Assembly: GCA_003427395.1 (NCBI GenBank)
Contig: BFEA01000014.1
Span: 5,608,613 to 5,636,463 of the forward strand
Length of the DNA stretch: 27,851 bases
Direction of reading: 5' to 3'
Origin: Chara braunii
Taxonomy: Eukaryota > Streptophyta > Charophyceae > Charales > Characeae
A program made the position numbers and the translations under genes. The notes under the pieces are model-generated. The model was not told the origin of the DNA. It saw only the letters and a program-made list of their open reading frames with translations, and did not search any database. Positions 9,610-18,949 of the stretch are shown in pieces (positions within the stretch are counted from its first letter, which is position 1; every line of letters begins with the position of its first letter).

Positions 9610-9610
9610 A

Positions 9611-9810
9611 AATGGATTGAAAAGCTAGGCTACGAAAGTCGCCCGGCCGCCCGACCGACCGCGCATCCCGAGCCTGGGTTGCCTGCCCGGACTCGCCCGG
9701 GGCACCCGGGTGAAAATGGATTGAAAAGCTAGGCTACAAAAGTCACCCGACTGTGCCCGCCCGGCCGGGCGTCCCAGGCCCCGGCTGCCTGCCCGGGGCA
9801 CCTTGATGAC
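9611..9810. repeat. GC-rich 104-bp direct duplication
   Basis: AATGGATTGAAAAGCTAGGC begins copies at 9611 and 9715. Each is followed by a very GC-rich segment of CCCGCCCGG-type words ending GCCCGGGGCACC. The high GC content contrasts with neighbouring sequence. Confidence 0.88.
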
Positions 9811-9819
9811 TTATTTTCG

Positions 9820-10198
9820 GGCTGTCGTTTTTTTTTTTTTTTTGTGGAANGAGNTTTGGNGCNNNGGGGGNGGTGGGGAGGGGGGGGGGAAAGCGTGNGG
9901 GGGGGTGTGAGGGTGTTCTGCGGTTGCTGATACATGTCCAAGCAACTGATTGTGGTATCCACAATCAGTGCCAACACCTCCTTTCCCCCTCCTCCTCTTT
10001 CCCTTCGCTGTTTTTTTTTTGTTTTTGTTTTTGGAACGAGCTTTGGTGCATTGGGGGAGGTGGGGAGGGAGGGGGAAAGCGTGAGGGGGGGTATGTGGGT
10101 GTTCCGCGGTTGCTGATACCAGTCCAAGAAACCGGTTGTGATATTTACAATCAGTGTCATCACCTCCTTTCCCCCTTCTCCTCCTTTCTCCCTTCTCC
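9820..10198. repeat. Direct duplication of about 185 bp with ambiguous bases
   Basis: Copies at about 9820-10005 and 10008-10198 share a T run, TTGG(T)GCA, a G-rich block, GCGGTTGCTGATAC, CAATCAGTG and CACCTCCTTTCCCCC. N bases at 9850, 9854, 9860, 9863-9865, 9871 and 9898 fall in the homopolymer-rich part of the first copy and probably reflect poor read quality. Confidence 0.88.
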
Positions 10199-10614
10199 TG
10201 GTCATTTACATTCGTGCTGTCTCGCCATGCGGAGGACGATGGGCAAGGACCTAGCGAACTCACCTTCAGCGATGGCCGACACGATGATGACACACAGGGG
10301 CAACGATGATGGGCAGCGCGGTGAGGGACACCACAACCACGATGAGGACACGCGGGGGCAACAACGATGGACTGCACGACAATGGCGACGGTCGCGAGAG
10401 GGCGCGCGGGAGGGTGGATACATGAGGCGGGCGGGATGCTGCATCAGTGCAAAGTTTGAATTCAAACCGCGGGCGCGAAATTCGAATCCGAACCCTGATT
10501 GAGCCCGGTGTCGCACTTTTTGCAGTCATGCCACTTCAGGCGACCAGAAAACCAACAGGCTGTCACGCAGAATTTTGATGCTCGTTTGCTATAAAAAATA
10601 AATTTAATTAAAGC
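10199..10614. other. No gene recognised
   Basis: GC-rich DNA with ACGATGATGG and GGGCAACGATGATGG-type degenerate words up to about 10500, then AT-rich sequence. Open frames on both strands are arginine- and serine-rich and typical of shadows in GC-rich repeats. Confidence 0.45.
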
Positions 10615-10818
10615 AAAATCCCTTCCTGTTGTGTGTGTCCGGCTTCGAGCGAGACCCTTCAATTACAGTCTTCGTCGGTCCCCGGTCTTAGAAATCTTTT
10701 ATTTTGATTCGGAAGTAAAATCCCTTCCTGTTGTGTGCGTCTGGCTTCGATCGAAACCCTTCAATTACGGTCTTCGCGGGTCCCCGGTCTTAGAAATCTT
10801 TTATTTTGATTTGGAACA
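10615..10818. repeat. 102-bp tandem duplication
   Basis: Two head-to-tail copies (10615-10716 and 10717-10818) run from AAAATCCCTTCCTGTTGTGTG to CTTTTATTTTGATT(C/T)GGAA with a handful of substitutions. The length keeps an open frame through both copies, which I regard as incidental. Confidence 0.95.
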
Positions 10819-11300
10819 ATAAAGATTATGCAAATAATAATCATGAAATTCAGGTGTGTCATGCATATATCAATTTTGCAATTTTTTAGTAATTTTAAGA
10901 ACTGTGACAAAAACATCAGGGAAGCACAATCATCAAACAACGTCAATGCAAAGAATCAAGACTGACTGACTCAAAGCAAAGACAAATCGTATCAAGGACA
11001 CAACTGAACAGACAAATCATAAAACCATTGTCACTATAGTCAGCCCTCTCTCTCCTCTCTGAAGGTCATATCATACTCGAAGATCAGACACCTGTACTTG
11101 AGAGAAGGTTTGTTGCGGCCTGTATCTCATTACTGTGCTAAAGTCCTGAGTCTGCTTCTCAACATATCATAGCTGTCGTGCTCAAGAAAGTCCCGCCTTG
11201 CGTTTGCTGTACTGAAATACTTGTCGATTTTAAAATTGCTCACTTATGATCCGATTAGTCTTGCTGAACAATGATGTCACCAAGAGCACTTGCTGTTATA
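10819..11300. other. Unassigned AT-rich stretch
   Basis: No domain or clear repeat was identified. Scattered ACTGAC and CTGAA words increase towards the right, where the next region is dominated by them. Confidence 0.4.
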
Positions 11301-12065
11301 TAAATTGTTACTGTTGTCATCAGGAGAGCCCGCTATGACCAACACTTTGCTGCTGTCACCGGGATTGTCTGCTGTGTCATCGGAAATGCCCGTTGTGACC
11401 AGCACTGCCGTTGTTGTCACCGGAACTGCCCGATATGAGAAAACACAATTTGTTGAGCCTGATCACTGAGACTGGACTAAGCTTAGTGATTGGTTCACCA
11501 AGATCGAACTCACTGAAAATGAGACTGAATCGAATTCGCTGACATTGAACCGAGAGTTGAACTGAGAGTCGAAATGAGAACTGAATTGAATCTTTCCCTG
11601 AAAGCCACACTTAGATCTGAAATAAATGTTGAACTGAACTTGAACTTATCGAGACTGAACCTAGTTCATTGAATGCGCACTGAAATTATTGAAAACTGAA
11701 CTGATTACATTGAGTCTGTATTGAACTCTACAGAAACTGAATTGGAAACTGACCCTTGGAACTGCTTGAAAATCTTGCTGAAATTTCAAGTCCATCAAAC
11801 CGAGTTTATCGAAACCGAAATGAATTCACTGATATTGCATTGAGGACCGAACTGAAACTTCCACTGAAAACCTCACTTAGGTTTGAATTATAAGATTAAA
11901 CTGAACTTATCGAGACTGAACCTAGTTCATTGAATGCGCACTGAAATTACTGAAAATTGAACTGATTACATTGAGTCTAGATTGAACTCTGCAGAAACTG
12001 AACTGGAAACTGACTCGAAACTGCTCGAAAATCTTGCTGAAATTTGACATGCAAAGGATTGACCA
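11301..12065. repeat. CTGAA-rich degenerate repeat region with a ~160-bp duplication
   Basis: From 11301 to 11430 a degenerate unit with TGTCACCGG(A/G) and TGCCCG(T/A)TGTGACCA words repeats. From about 11450 to 12050 the plus strand is packed with ACTGAA, GAACTGA and ATTGAA words at irregular spacing. Superimposed, about 11626-11790 and 11895-12050 are direct copies (AACTTATCGAGACTGAACCT through AAAATCTTGCTGAAATTT). Confidence 0.85.
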
Positions 12066-12105
12066 AAGAACTGTTCCAAGATTTGCGGAAGAACTGATCA
12101 AAAAA

Positions 12106-12327
12106 CTGTTCCGAGATTTACAGGAGAACCGATATGAAAATTGTACAACATGAATGTCCACGACTTTACTGAGAACAAGATGTTGCTTCCGAGTTCCGAT
12201 GAGTCTTCGTGATAGACCGTTCTGAGATTTGCAGGAGAACCGATATGAAAATTGTACAAGATGAATGTCCATGACTTTACTGAGAACAAGGTGCTGCTTT
12301 CGAGTTCCGATGAGTCTGCGTGATAGC
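12106..12327. repeat. 111-bp tandem duplication
   Basis: Copies at 12106-12216 and 12217-12327 share GGAGAACCGATATGAAAATT, GACTTTACTGAGAACAAG and CGAGTTCCGATGAGTCT. A minus-strand frame stays open across both because 111 is divisible by three. Confidence 0.94.
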
Positions 12328-12565
12328 TCGAGTCTGTATTTGAGTCCGCTGGCTTGGTCTCGCACTCTGAGTTGAGTTTTAAGATCTGAATTTCCTCCCG
12401 CTCTCTAGTCCGAGTCACAATCTGTATTTGAGTCTTTCAGATCTGACTTTCCTCTCGCTCTCTAGTCGGAGTCACAATCTGTATTTGAGTCCGCTGGCTT
12501 GGTCTCGCACTCTGAGTTGAATTTTTATATCTGAATTTTCGCCCGCTCTCTATTCTTAGTCACAG
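12328..12565. repeat. Three diverged local copies
   Basis: ATCTGTATTTGAGTC or AGTCTGTATTTGAGTC occurs near 12331, 12419 and 12477. GCTCTCTAGTC(C/G)GAGTCACA and CTGGCTTGGTCTCGCACTC are shared between copies. The middle copy is shortened. Confidence 0.85.
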
Positions 12566-12587
12566 TTATTAGACACCTGGTCCTGAC

Positions 12588-12715
12588 TCGTGAATTCTGC
12601 ACTCTGATTAATGTACTTGTGATAGGTAATGATTGCCAATATCCTAATGAGTCCTCAATCACAGATAGCCGCACCAGCGACAGCTGACGTTTCCCGTGAT
12701 TTCTGCTGAGTGTGA
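12588..12715 (+). repeat. Diverged outlying copy of the palindrome module
   Basis: GTGATAGGTAATGATTGCCA, CACAGATAG and GCACCAGCGACA(G/A)CTGACGTTTC match the plus-orientation module found at 13707 and 13938 below, with more substitutions and truncation at the right. Confidence 0.85.
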
Positions 12716-12727
12716 TTTTCGTGCATG

Positions 12728-13058
12728 CAATTTCTTCATTTACGTCGAAATCTCCAACGTAAGTTCAGTCCTCATTTACTGTGCCTGCAACTGCCTGTTT
12801 ATTTGGGACCTAGGAGGATAAGCTCGGAATTGAGTTCTCCATGGCTCAGCAAATCATCACGTCATTTTTTTTTTTTTTATCGTTCCCACGTAGCACACTG
12901 TCAACGTAGCCTGCCTTGACATTACCGCAATACTCGCAAAACGTACCACCATTGTGCTAACCTCATCTTTTCTATTATGGTATCCTGGGGTCTGTCTAGC
13001 GCGCTGCAGTTACATTCTCATAGTATGTTAGCATCGTGCTAAGTGACACATCCGTACA
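12728..13058. other. Unassigned spacer
   Basis: The spacer between the outlying module copy and the quasi-palindrome contains an ~13-base T run near 12865 and no recognisable gene. Confidence 0.4.
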
Positions 13059-14166
13059 GGTTGCTGGTGTGCTTACACCACATACCATATTTCTACTGTG
13101 CACACACAACATAATATATTTCTGACAGTCTCAGACAACACACAACACACTGTCACTCTGGCAAATAGCATGAACATAGCTCTGTGGCGCTGAAGAAATT
13201 GCATCACGAGAAACGTCAATTGTCGCTGGTGTGACTATCTGTGGTTGGGGACTCAGTACGATATTGGCAATTATTACCTATCACAATGCAGGTTGTTGGT
13301 GTGCTTACACCACATACCATATTTCTACTATGCACACTTAACACAATATATTTCTGACAGTCTCAGACAACACACAACACACTGTCACTCTGACAAATAG
13401 CATGAACATAGCTCTGTGGCGCTGAAGAAATTGCATCACGAGAAACGTCAGTTATCGCTGGTACGACTATCTGTGGTTGGGGACTCAATACGATATTGGC
13501 AATCATTACCTATCACAAATACACTAATAATCAGAGTGCAAAGTTCACGAGCTTACAAGTAACATCAATATACACCACAGGGGAATAATCTGCTCATTCC
13601 CTGTTCGAATACAACACACGGAGGCAGTCTGCTCATTCCCCGTTCGAATATAGCACATATGTTACTTGTAAACTCGTGAACTTTGCACTCTGATTATTAG
13701 TGTATTTGTGATAGGTAATGATTGCCAATATCGTACTGAGTCCCCAACCACAGATAGTCGCACCAGCGACAACTGACGTTTCTCGTGATGCAATTTCTTC
13801 AGCGCCACAGAGCTATGTTCATGCTATTTGTCAGAGTGACAGTGTGTTGTGTGTTGTCTGAGACTGTTAGAAATATATTGTGTTGTGTGTGCACAGTAGA
13901 AATATGGTCTATGGTGTAAGCACACTAAAACCTGTATTGTGATAGGTAATGATTGCCAATATCGTACTGAATCCCCAACCACAGATAGTCGCACCAGCGA
14001 CAACTGACGTTTCTCGTGATGCAATTTCTTCAGCGCCACAGAGCTATGTTCATGCTATTTGCCAGAGTGACGGTGTGTTGTGTGTTGTCTGAGACTGTCA
14101 GAAATATATTGTGTTCTGTGTGCACAGTAGAAATATGGTCTGTGGTGTAAGCACACCAGCAACCTG
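13059..14166. repeat. Quasi-palindrome of about 1.1 kb with four copies of one module
   Basis: A ~230-bp module is present twice in minus orientation (about 13059-13288 and 13289-13520) and twice in plus orientation (about 13707-13930 and 13938-14166). Landmarks are GTGATAGGTAATGATTGCCA, GCAATTTCTTCAGCGCCACA and TGCACAGTAGAAATATGGTC, or their complements. The symmetry extends inward through ACTAATAATCAGAGTGCAAA (13525 on) and its complement ending near 13701. That leaves a ~92-base centre (13567-13658) holding two 39-bp satellite units. Arms differ by scattered substitutions. No coding capacity is recognised. Confidence 0.93.
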
Positions 14167-14204
14167 TACGGAGGTGCCACTTAGAAATATGGTCTGTGGT
14201 GTAA

Positions 14205-14945
14205 GCATACCAGCTCATTCCCTGTTCGAATATAACACACGGAGGCAGTCTGCTCATTCCCCGTTCGAATATAACACAGGGAAACAGTCTGCTCATTCCT
14301 TCCTCGAATATAGCATAGTGGAGGCAGTCTGCTCAATCTGCTCATTCCCTGTTCGAATACAACACAGGGAGCTGCCGTTTTCATACAGCACATAGGGAAC
14401 AAACCTGCTCGAATACAGCACAGAGGAACAGTCTGCTCATTCCCTGTTCGAATACAGCACATAGAGGTAGTCTGCTCATTCCCTGTTCGAATACAGCACA
14501 GGGAAACAGTCTGCTCATTCCCTTCGAATACAATACAGGGGAGGCGGTCTGCTCATTCCCTGTTCGAATATAACACATGGAGGCAATCTGCTCATTCCCT
14601 GTTCGAATACAACATAAGGAGGCAGTCTGCTCATTCCCTGTTCGAATACAACATAAGGAGGCAGTCTGCTCATTCCCTGTTCGAATACAACATAAGGAGG
14701 CAGTCTGCTCATTCCCTGTTCGAATACAACATAAGGAGGCAGTCTGCTCATTCCCTGTTCGAATATAGTACTCAGCAAGCGGCGGTGAATTCCCTGTTCG
14801 AATACAACACAGGGGAGGCGGTCTGCTCATTCCCTGGGCGAATATAACACATGGAGGCAGTCTGCTCATTCCCTGTTCGGATACAACACAAGGAGGCAGT
14901 CTGCTCATTCCCTGTTCGAAGACAACACTCAACAAGCAGCGGTGA
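14205..14945. repeat. 39-bp satellite array, about 17 copies
   Basis: The unit GTCTGCTCATTCCCTGTTCG then AATACAACA(C/T)A and GGAGGCA repeats with an exact 39-bp period between 14590 and 14746, and is more degenerate on either side. Further single units are interspersed at about 15035-15180, 15330 and 15473-15530. Two lie in the palindrome centre. Long open frames exist on both strands because 39 is a multiple of three, giving 13-residue peptide repeats. I treat these as artefacts. Confidence 0.95.
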
Positions 14946-15855
14946 ACACAACCTTCACTTAGGGTTGCTCCAGCTTGCTGGTTGTCCCATGATTGGGTGA
15001 TCAGACGTGATCCCAATACAACACAGGGAGGCAGTCTGCTCATTCCCCGTTCGAATACAACACTCAGCAAGCGGCGGTGAACACATCTCATTCCCTGTTC
15101 GAATATAACACATGGAGGCAGTCTGCTCATTCCCTGTTCGAATACAACACAGGGAGGCAGTCTGCTCATCCCCTGTTCGAATACAGCACTTAGCAAGTGG
15201 CGGTGAACACAACTTAGGGCTGCTCCCGCTTGTTGTCTGTCCCGTGATTAGGTGATCAGACGTGATCCCAATCATGAGATCTTACTAATTGATTAATTTC
15301 GCCTGTTCGAATACAACACACGGAGGTAGTCTGCTCATTCCCTGTTCGAATACAGCACTCAGCAAGCGGCGGTGAACACAACCTTCACTTAGGGCTGCTC
15401 CCGCTTGCTGGCTGTCCCGTGATTGGGTGATCAGACGTGATCCCAATCATGAGATAACACATTGAGGCAGTCTGCTCATTCCCTCTTCGAATACAACACA
15501 GGGAGGCAGTCTGCTCATTCCCTGTTCGAATACAGCACTCGACAAGCGGCGGTGAACACAACCTTCACTTATGGCTGCTCCCGCTTGTTGATTGTCCCGT
15601 GATTGGGTGATCAGGCGTGATCCCAATCATGGGATCATGCTTCACTCAGCAAGCGGCGGTGAGCACAACCTTCACTTAGGGCTGCTCCTGCTTGCTGGTT
15701 GTCCCGTGATTGGGTAATCAGCCGTGACCCCAATCACGGGATTTTACTAATTTACTAATTTTAAAATTACAAAAATACTTAAAGCTGCTTGGACCAGCGA
15801 GCGGCGACGAGCTCAGCCCTCACTTAGGGCTGCTCCCCCTTGCTGGTTGTCCCGT
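14929..15855. repeat. Second repeat family (~95 bp) with an internal hairpin
   Basis: Units begin CAGCAAGCGGCGGTGAACAC and continue CTTCACTTAGGGCTGCTCCC, TTGTCCCGTGATTGGGTGAT and GTGATCCCAATCATGAGAT. Copies lie near 14929, 15062 (truncated), 15183, 15357, 15537, 15643 and 15795 (partial), alternating with 39-bp satellite units. The ATTGGG and CCCAAT segments pair. In the copy at 15703-15740 the stem is a perfect 12 bp (CCCGTGATTGGG with CCCAATCACGGG) around a 14-base loop. Confidence 0.92.
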
Positions 15856-16053
15856 GGCGGATGCCATGCATGTGAGAACTGAGGGACAAGTCAGAACCCT
15901 CATCGCATTGTAGGTGCCAGGTGTCTTTTGTCAACAGCAGTACGTGTACATGTCGGCGGATGCCATGCATGTGAGAACCGAGGGACAAGTCCGAACCCTC
16001 ATCGCATTGTAGGTGCCATATGTCTTTTGTCAACAGCAGTATGTGTACACGTC
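15856..16053. repeat. 99-bp tandem duplication
   Basis: Copies at 15856-15954 and 15955-16053 begin GGCGGATGCCATGCATGTGA and end TCAACAGCAGTA(C/T)GTGTACA(T/C)GTC, with few differences. It directly abuts the end of the hairpin repeat family. Confidence 0.95.
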
Positions 16054-16224
16054 TTATGAGTAACTAGTGTCCTTCAACAATGTTTCCTCCCCCATGTTTC
16101 TCTCTTCCCCCTAAGTCAGACCCTCGTTCTTGTAACAACTAGGTGGCTGTCCTCATGTGAGTGTGTGCCCTTACCGTTTCTCTGTCTGTCTGTCGGGTGT
16201 CTCGATCGAGCAGCAAAGTCAAGT

Positions 16225-16851
16225 CTTCTAACTACCAGGTGGCAGTCCCATGAACAAACAACTGGCACATGAGCATACACTTTTGGCCGCCCGACAACTC
16301 GTCCTCTCTATCTGCGCCGCGTGCGAGTAGAGAACTATCTCCAAAAGTCAAACCCTAGTCCTTTTCGTAACGGTCGAGTGACCATTTCCNNNNNNNNNNN
16401 NNNNNNNNNNNNNNNNNNNNNNNNNNNNNNNNNNNNNNNNNNNNNNNNNNNNNNNNNNNNNNNNNNNNNNNNNNNNNNNNNNNNNNNNNNNNNNNNNNNN
16501 NNNNNNNNNNNNNNNNNNNNNNNNNNNNNNNNNNNNNNNNNNNNNNNNNGTCCTTTTCGTAACGGTGGAGTGACCATTTCCCTGGGCTGACAGCTGGCCG
16601 CTGTACCCGTCGACACATGGCACCTAAGCACGCACGTCCGCGTCGATGGGACCAAAGAGGGCAGTCCCACGAACAAACAGCTAACACATGAGCAAACAAC
16701 TCGTCCTCTCTATCTGCGCCGCGTGCGAGTAGCAAACTGTCTCCAAAAGTCAAACCCTGATCCTTTTCGTAACGATCGAGTGACCATTTCCCTGGGCTGA
16801 CAGCTGGCCGCTGTGCCCGTCGACACGTGGCACCTAAGCACGCACGTCCGC
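16225..16851. repeat. Direct repeats interrupted by a 160-N assembly gap
   Basis: The unit contains CTCGTCCTCTCTATCTGCGC, CTCCAAAAGTCAAACCCT, CCTTTTCGTAACG, GAGTGACCATTTCC, then GCTGACAGCTGGCCGCTGT and GCACCTAAGCACGCACGTCC. One copy leads into the gap (16300-16389), the word CCTTTTCGTAACGGT recurs right after it (16551), and another full copy occupies about 16692-16851. N bases run from 16390 to 16549. The gap lies within a repeat, so true copy number and gap size are uncertain. Confidence 0.92.
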
Positions 16852-16865
16852 TGGTTTTGATAGCG

Positions 16866-16950
16866 CAGCCTCTTCCCGTTAAGTAGAGCAGACTAGACCA
16901 TCGTTCCTCTTCCTGTTAAGCAGAGCGGACTGGACCGTCGTTCACTCAGG
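16866..16950. repeat. Diverged tandem duplication of about 40 bp
   Basis: CCTCTTCCCGTTAAGTAGAGC and CCTCTTCCTGTTAAGCAGAG are followed by GACT(A/G)GACC(A/G)TCGTTC in two adjacent copies. Confidence 0.8.
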
Positions 16951-17769
16951 TTGGCCTAGTGGGGTACGTACTATCCCACATGTCAGAACATCAGACTGGT
17001 AAATTGACACACCGCGGAGGGCCTGAATGTGACAAACTATTTCCCAACCCCGTGCTATCTTTCGTACCCTTTTGGTTTGAATTTTTCTTGTATCATACCG
17101 ACCCTACAAGCACCCCATTTTGCTTTCTTGATTCCGGGCGCCGCGTTTTGGGCCCCCATCTTCCGGAAGCTTTTGTGATTCTTCGGTTCCGCTTTTTCTT
17201 TTGCAATTCGGGAAATACATAGGAATTTACGCGTGCCTTAGCAAGCGCACTGGAAATTGGGTCCGGCAGTTGGGAATTCCAGGATAAGCGGAACTTCGAC
17301 GTGTCCTTTTTGTGTGTGAATGTTCTCGGTCGCGTTGGGAAAAACTCTCGGAATTTTGTGAGGATACGAATAGGCGTAGGACTTTCTTTTCCCACGTCGT
17401 CCTTTTCGCGCGCGGATATGGTGATTTCAATTTTGAATTGGTTTAGGACATAGGCAAGTTGTAACTGTTTCGGTGCCTTTTTATTTTTCTTTTTGTTGAC
17501 GGCGCCACGCATACGAAGCTTTCTTCTCTCCCGCCCCCACGCTCTATTTCCCGCATCGTTCTCTTCCGCACCCTTTCCCCCTTCTCATCCTCCCTTCTCG
17601 CAACTGTTTTCCCTCTCTCTCTCTCCCGCTCTGATCGGTTGCGCGCCCATTTCCCTTTCTTGATCATCCGAATCTTGGACCCGTCTTGCGCTACTTCTCG
17701 CGCCCTTTTTCCTTTCGCCTTCCGAACGTGAATCGGAAGCCCGGTCGATCCTTCGATCACTCTCGCCCA

Positions 17770-17824
17770 CCAATCAGATGCCTGGTACGATAGGATCCGC
17801 CTATTGCGCGATGAATCTGATTGG
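17770..17824. promoter_or_regulatory. Paired CCAAT boxes in opposite orientation
   Basis: CCAATCAG at 17770-17777 and its exact reverse complement CTGATTGG at 17817-17824 lie about 130-190 bases upstream of a TATA box. CCAAT elements bind NF-Y in plants, and the position fits an RNA polymerase II promoter in the LTR. Function is inferred from position only. Confidence 0.4.
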
Positions 17825-17956
17825 CGAAGCTCAGAGTCCCGAAGGATCAACATGGCTTCCGTAGCGCACTCCTCGCCAAGTCTTCTCCTCCTACTTTTTT
17901 TCTTACACTTCGATTTTCCCCCTGCCTTCTCTCTCCCTTGCCCCCCTTCTCGCCAC

Positions 17957-17964
17957 TATATATT
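17957..17964 (+). promoter_or_regulatory. TATA box, probable retroelement promoter
   Basis: TATATATT follows a C/T-rich stretch. Transcription would be expected to start about 30 bases downstream, near 17985-17995. This fits the U3/R border of an LTR driving the plus-strand element. It is the only good TATA box I noticed near the element. Confidence 0.5.
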
Positions 17965-18898
17965 CCGCAAACGCGCCCGCAAAGCTCTCTTACGTTCTCG
18001 ACTCCCAAGCCAGCTTCCGGGAAGCAGTAGCTAGGCAGAGTGTTCTGTGCGAGTCGGAAAGTCCTGTCGGGCTGACGATAGGCTGGCCGGTTGCGCGCTT
18101 GATCGCCACGACGGACTGTGGGATCTGGGCGAACCGCGTCGAGTTTACGTCGGCGGGGTGACGATCACAGTGGTGGGAGTTAGCACGTGACGGCCGGGAT
18201 CGTCGGTGCGGGTATGAGGATCGACGATTGGAGTTGAGTGGGTAGTTGGCCCGGGGCCATATTGGAATTCACGACGAATGCGCCTTTGTTGTTGCGGATC
18301 TTTATCTCTGGCGTGGGTGTACGGCGGCAACGCCGAACTTCCTCTTTTCGGATTTTGTCATCTCCTATCTCGACCTCCCTCCCTCGTCTCCCTCTCTCTC
18401 CTCTATCTTTGAATGACGATGTGTTTGGATGCTCGTCCCTCTCATGAATGAGAATGAATTTGTGTGCTCTCCGGTGTGAAGGAACTTCTTCCGGAACTCT
18501 TCCATTAGTTTCCTGGGTAATCCCCAAATGTCGAGGAATTAATTCTCTTGTCTTGTGAACGGGGGATGCGTGTGTACAATTCCCTCGGTTGATTTCTGGC
18601 CTGTGCACCCTGTCATTTTCACACCTTTCACAGTGAATGTATAAGTGGAAATGCTTGCCTTTTTGTGTTGATTAGACGCAGCGCTCGGCGGGATTTTGTT
18701 CGAGAATGCAAGAGTGTTTAGATCTGTAGTTCTGAATGCAATGCGCATGCCATCTGCCTTATGCTGCACGACATCTGCCACTGATCCATAGGGCAGCCTC
18801 GAGAAATAGGGCGCCTGGGATCAACCCCGCGATGGCTTACGAAACCTGAGTCGCGGGTCGGTCCCTCAGCTACATGCATGATCAAGCAGATGAGTGTT

Positions 18899-18917
18899 TT
18901 CTCTCTCTCTCTCTCTC
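18899..18917. repeat. (CT)n microsatellite
   Basis: A TCTCTCTC run of about 19 bases ends just 33 bases upstream of the ORF that starts at 18950. Confidence 0.9.
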
Positions 18918-18949
18918 GTGTCGAAAAGAATTGATTGGTGGTTGTGCGA

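Larger units (their letters stand above)
3839..9610 (-). mobile_element. Fragmented minus-strand LINE (non-LTR retrotransposon)
   Basis: Read on the minus strand, the stretch contains endonuclease motifs at the right (about 9610-8950), reverse-transcriptase motifs in the middle (7400-7183 and 5870-4920) and a C-terminal zinc-binding reverse-transcriptase motif at the left (4178-3839). This is the domain order of plant LINEs (APE endonuclease, reverse transcriptase, zf-RVT). Every domain is frameshifted, carries stops and is locally duplicated, so no functional ORF remains. Intervening segments (6020-6863, 7640-8270) are repeats or unassigned. That all pieces come from one insertion is an inference from order and orientation. 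They could also be several related fragments. Confidence 0.7.

Noticed and set aside
10202-10529. Overlapping Arg/Ser-rich frames on both strands
   Set aside because: Typical shadows in GC-rich low-complexity DNA, with no motif and no support on either strand.
14213-14940. tRNA genes suggested by repeated GTTCGAATAC words
   Set aside because: No acceptor stem, D arm or anticodon arm can be placed around the word, and the 39-bp unit is too short for a tRNA.
14381-15196. 271-codon minus-strand open frame with 13-residue peptide repeats
   Set aside because: The 39-bp satellite period is a multiple of three, so frames stay open on both strands and in several phases. There is no start context, domain or non-repeat coding sequence.
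13567-15540. CRISPR-like array of regularly spaced repeats
   Set aside because: The 39-bp units are contiguous with no unique spacers, and the context is eukaryotic transposon DNA.
17093-17853. Minus-strand frames of 136-139 codons, rich in Arg, Lys and Glu
   Set aside because: They lie opposite C/T-rich candidate LTR sequence, their composition follows from base bias, and no domain is recognised.
17851-18034. Short ORF starting MASVAHSSPSLLLLLFFLHF that looks like a signal peptide
   Set aside because: It spans the TATA box at 17957 and lies in a C/T-rich promoter-like stretch. The hydrophobic residues come from CTC/CTT runs.
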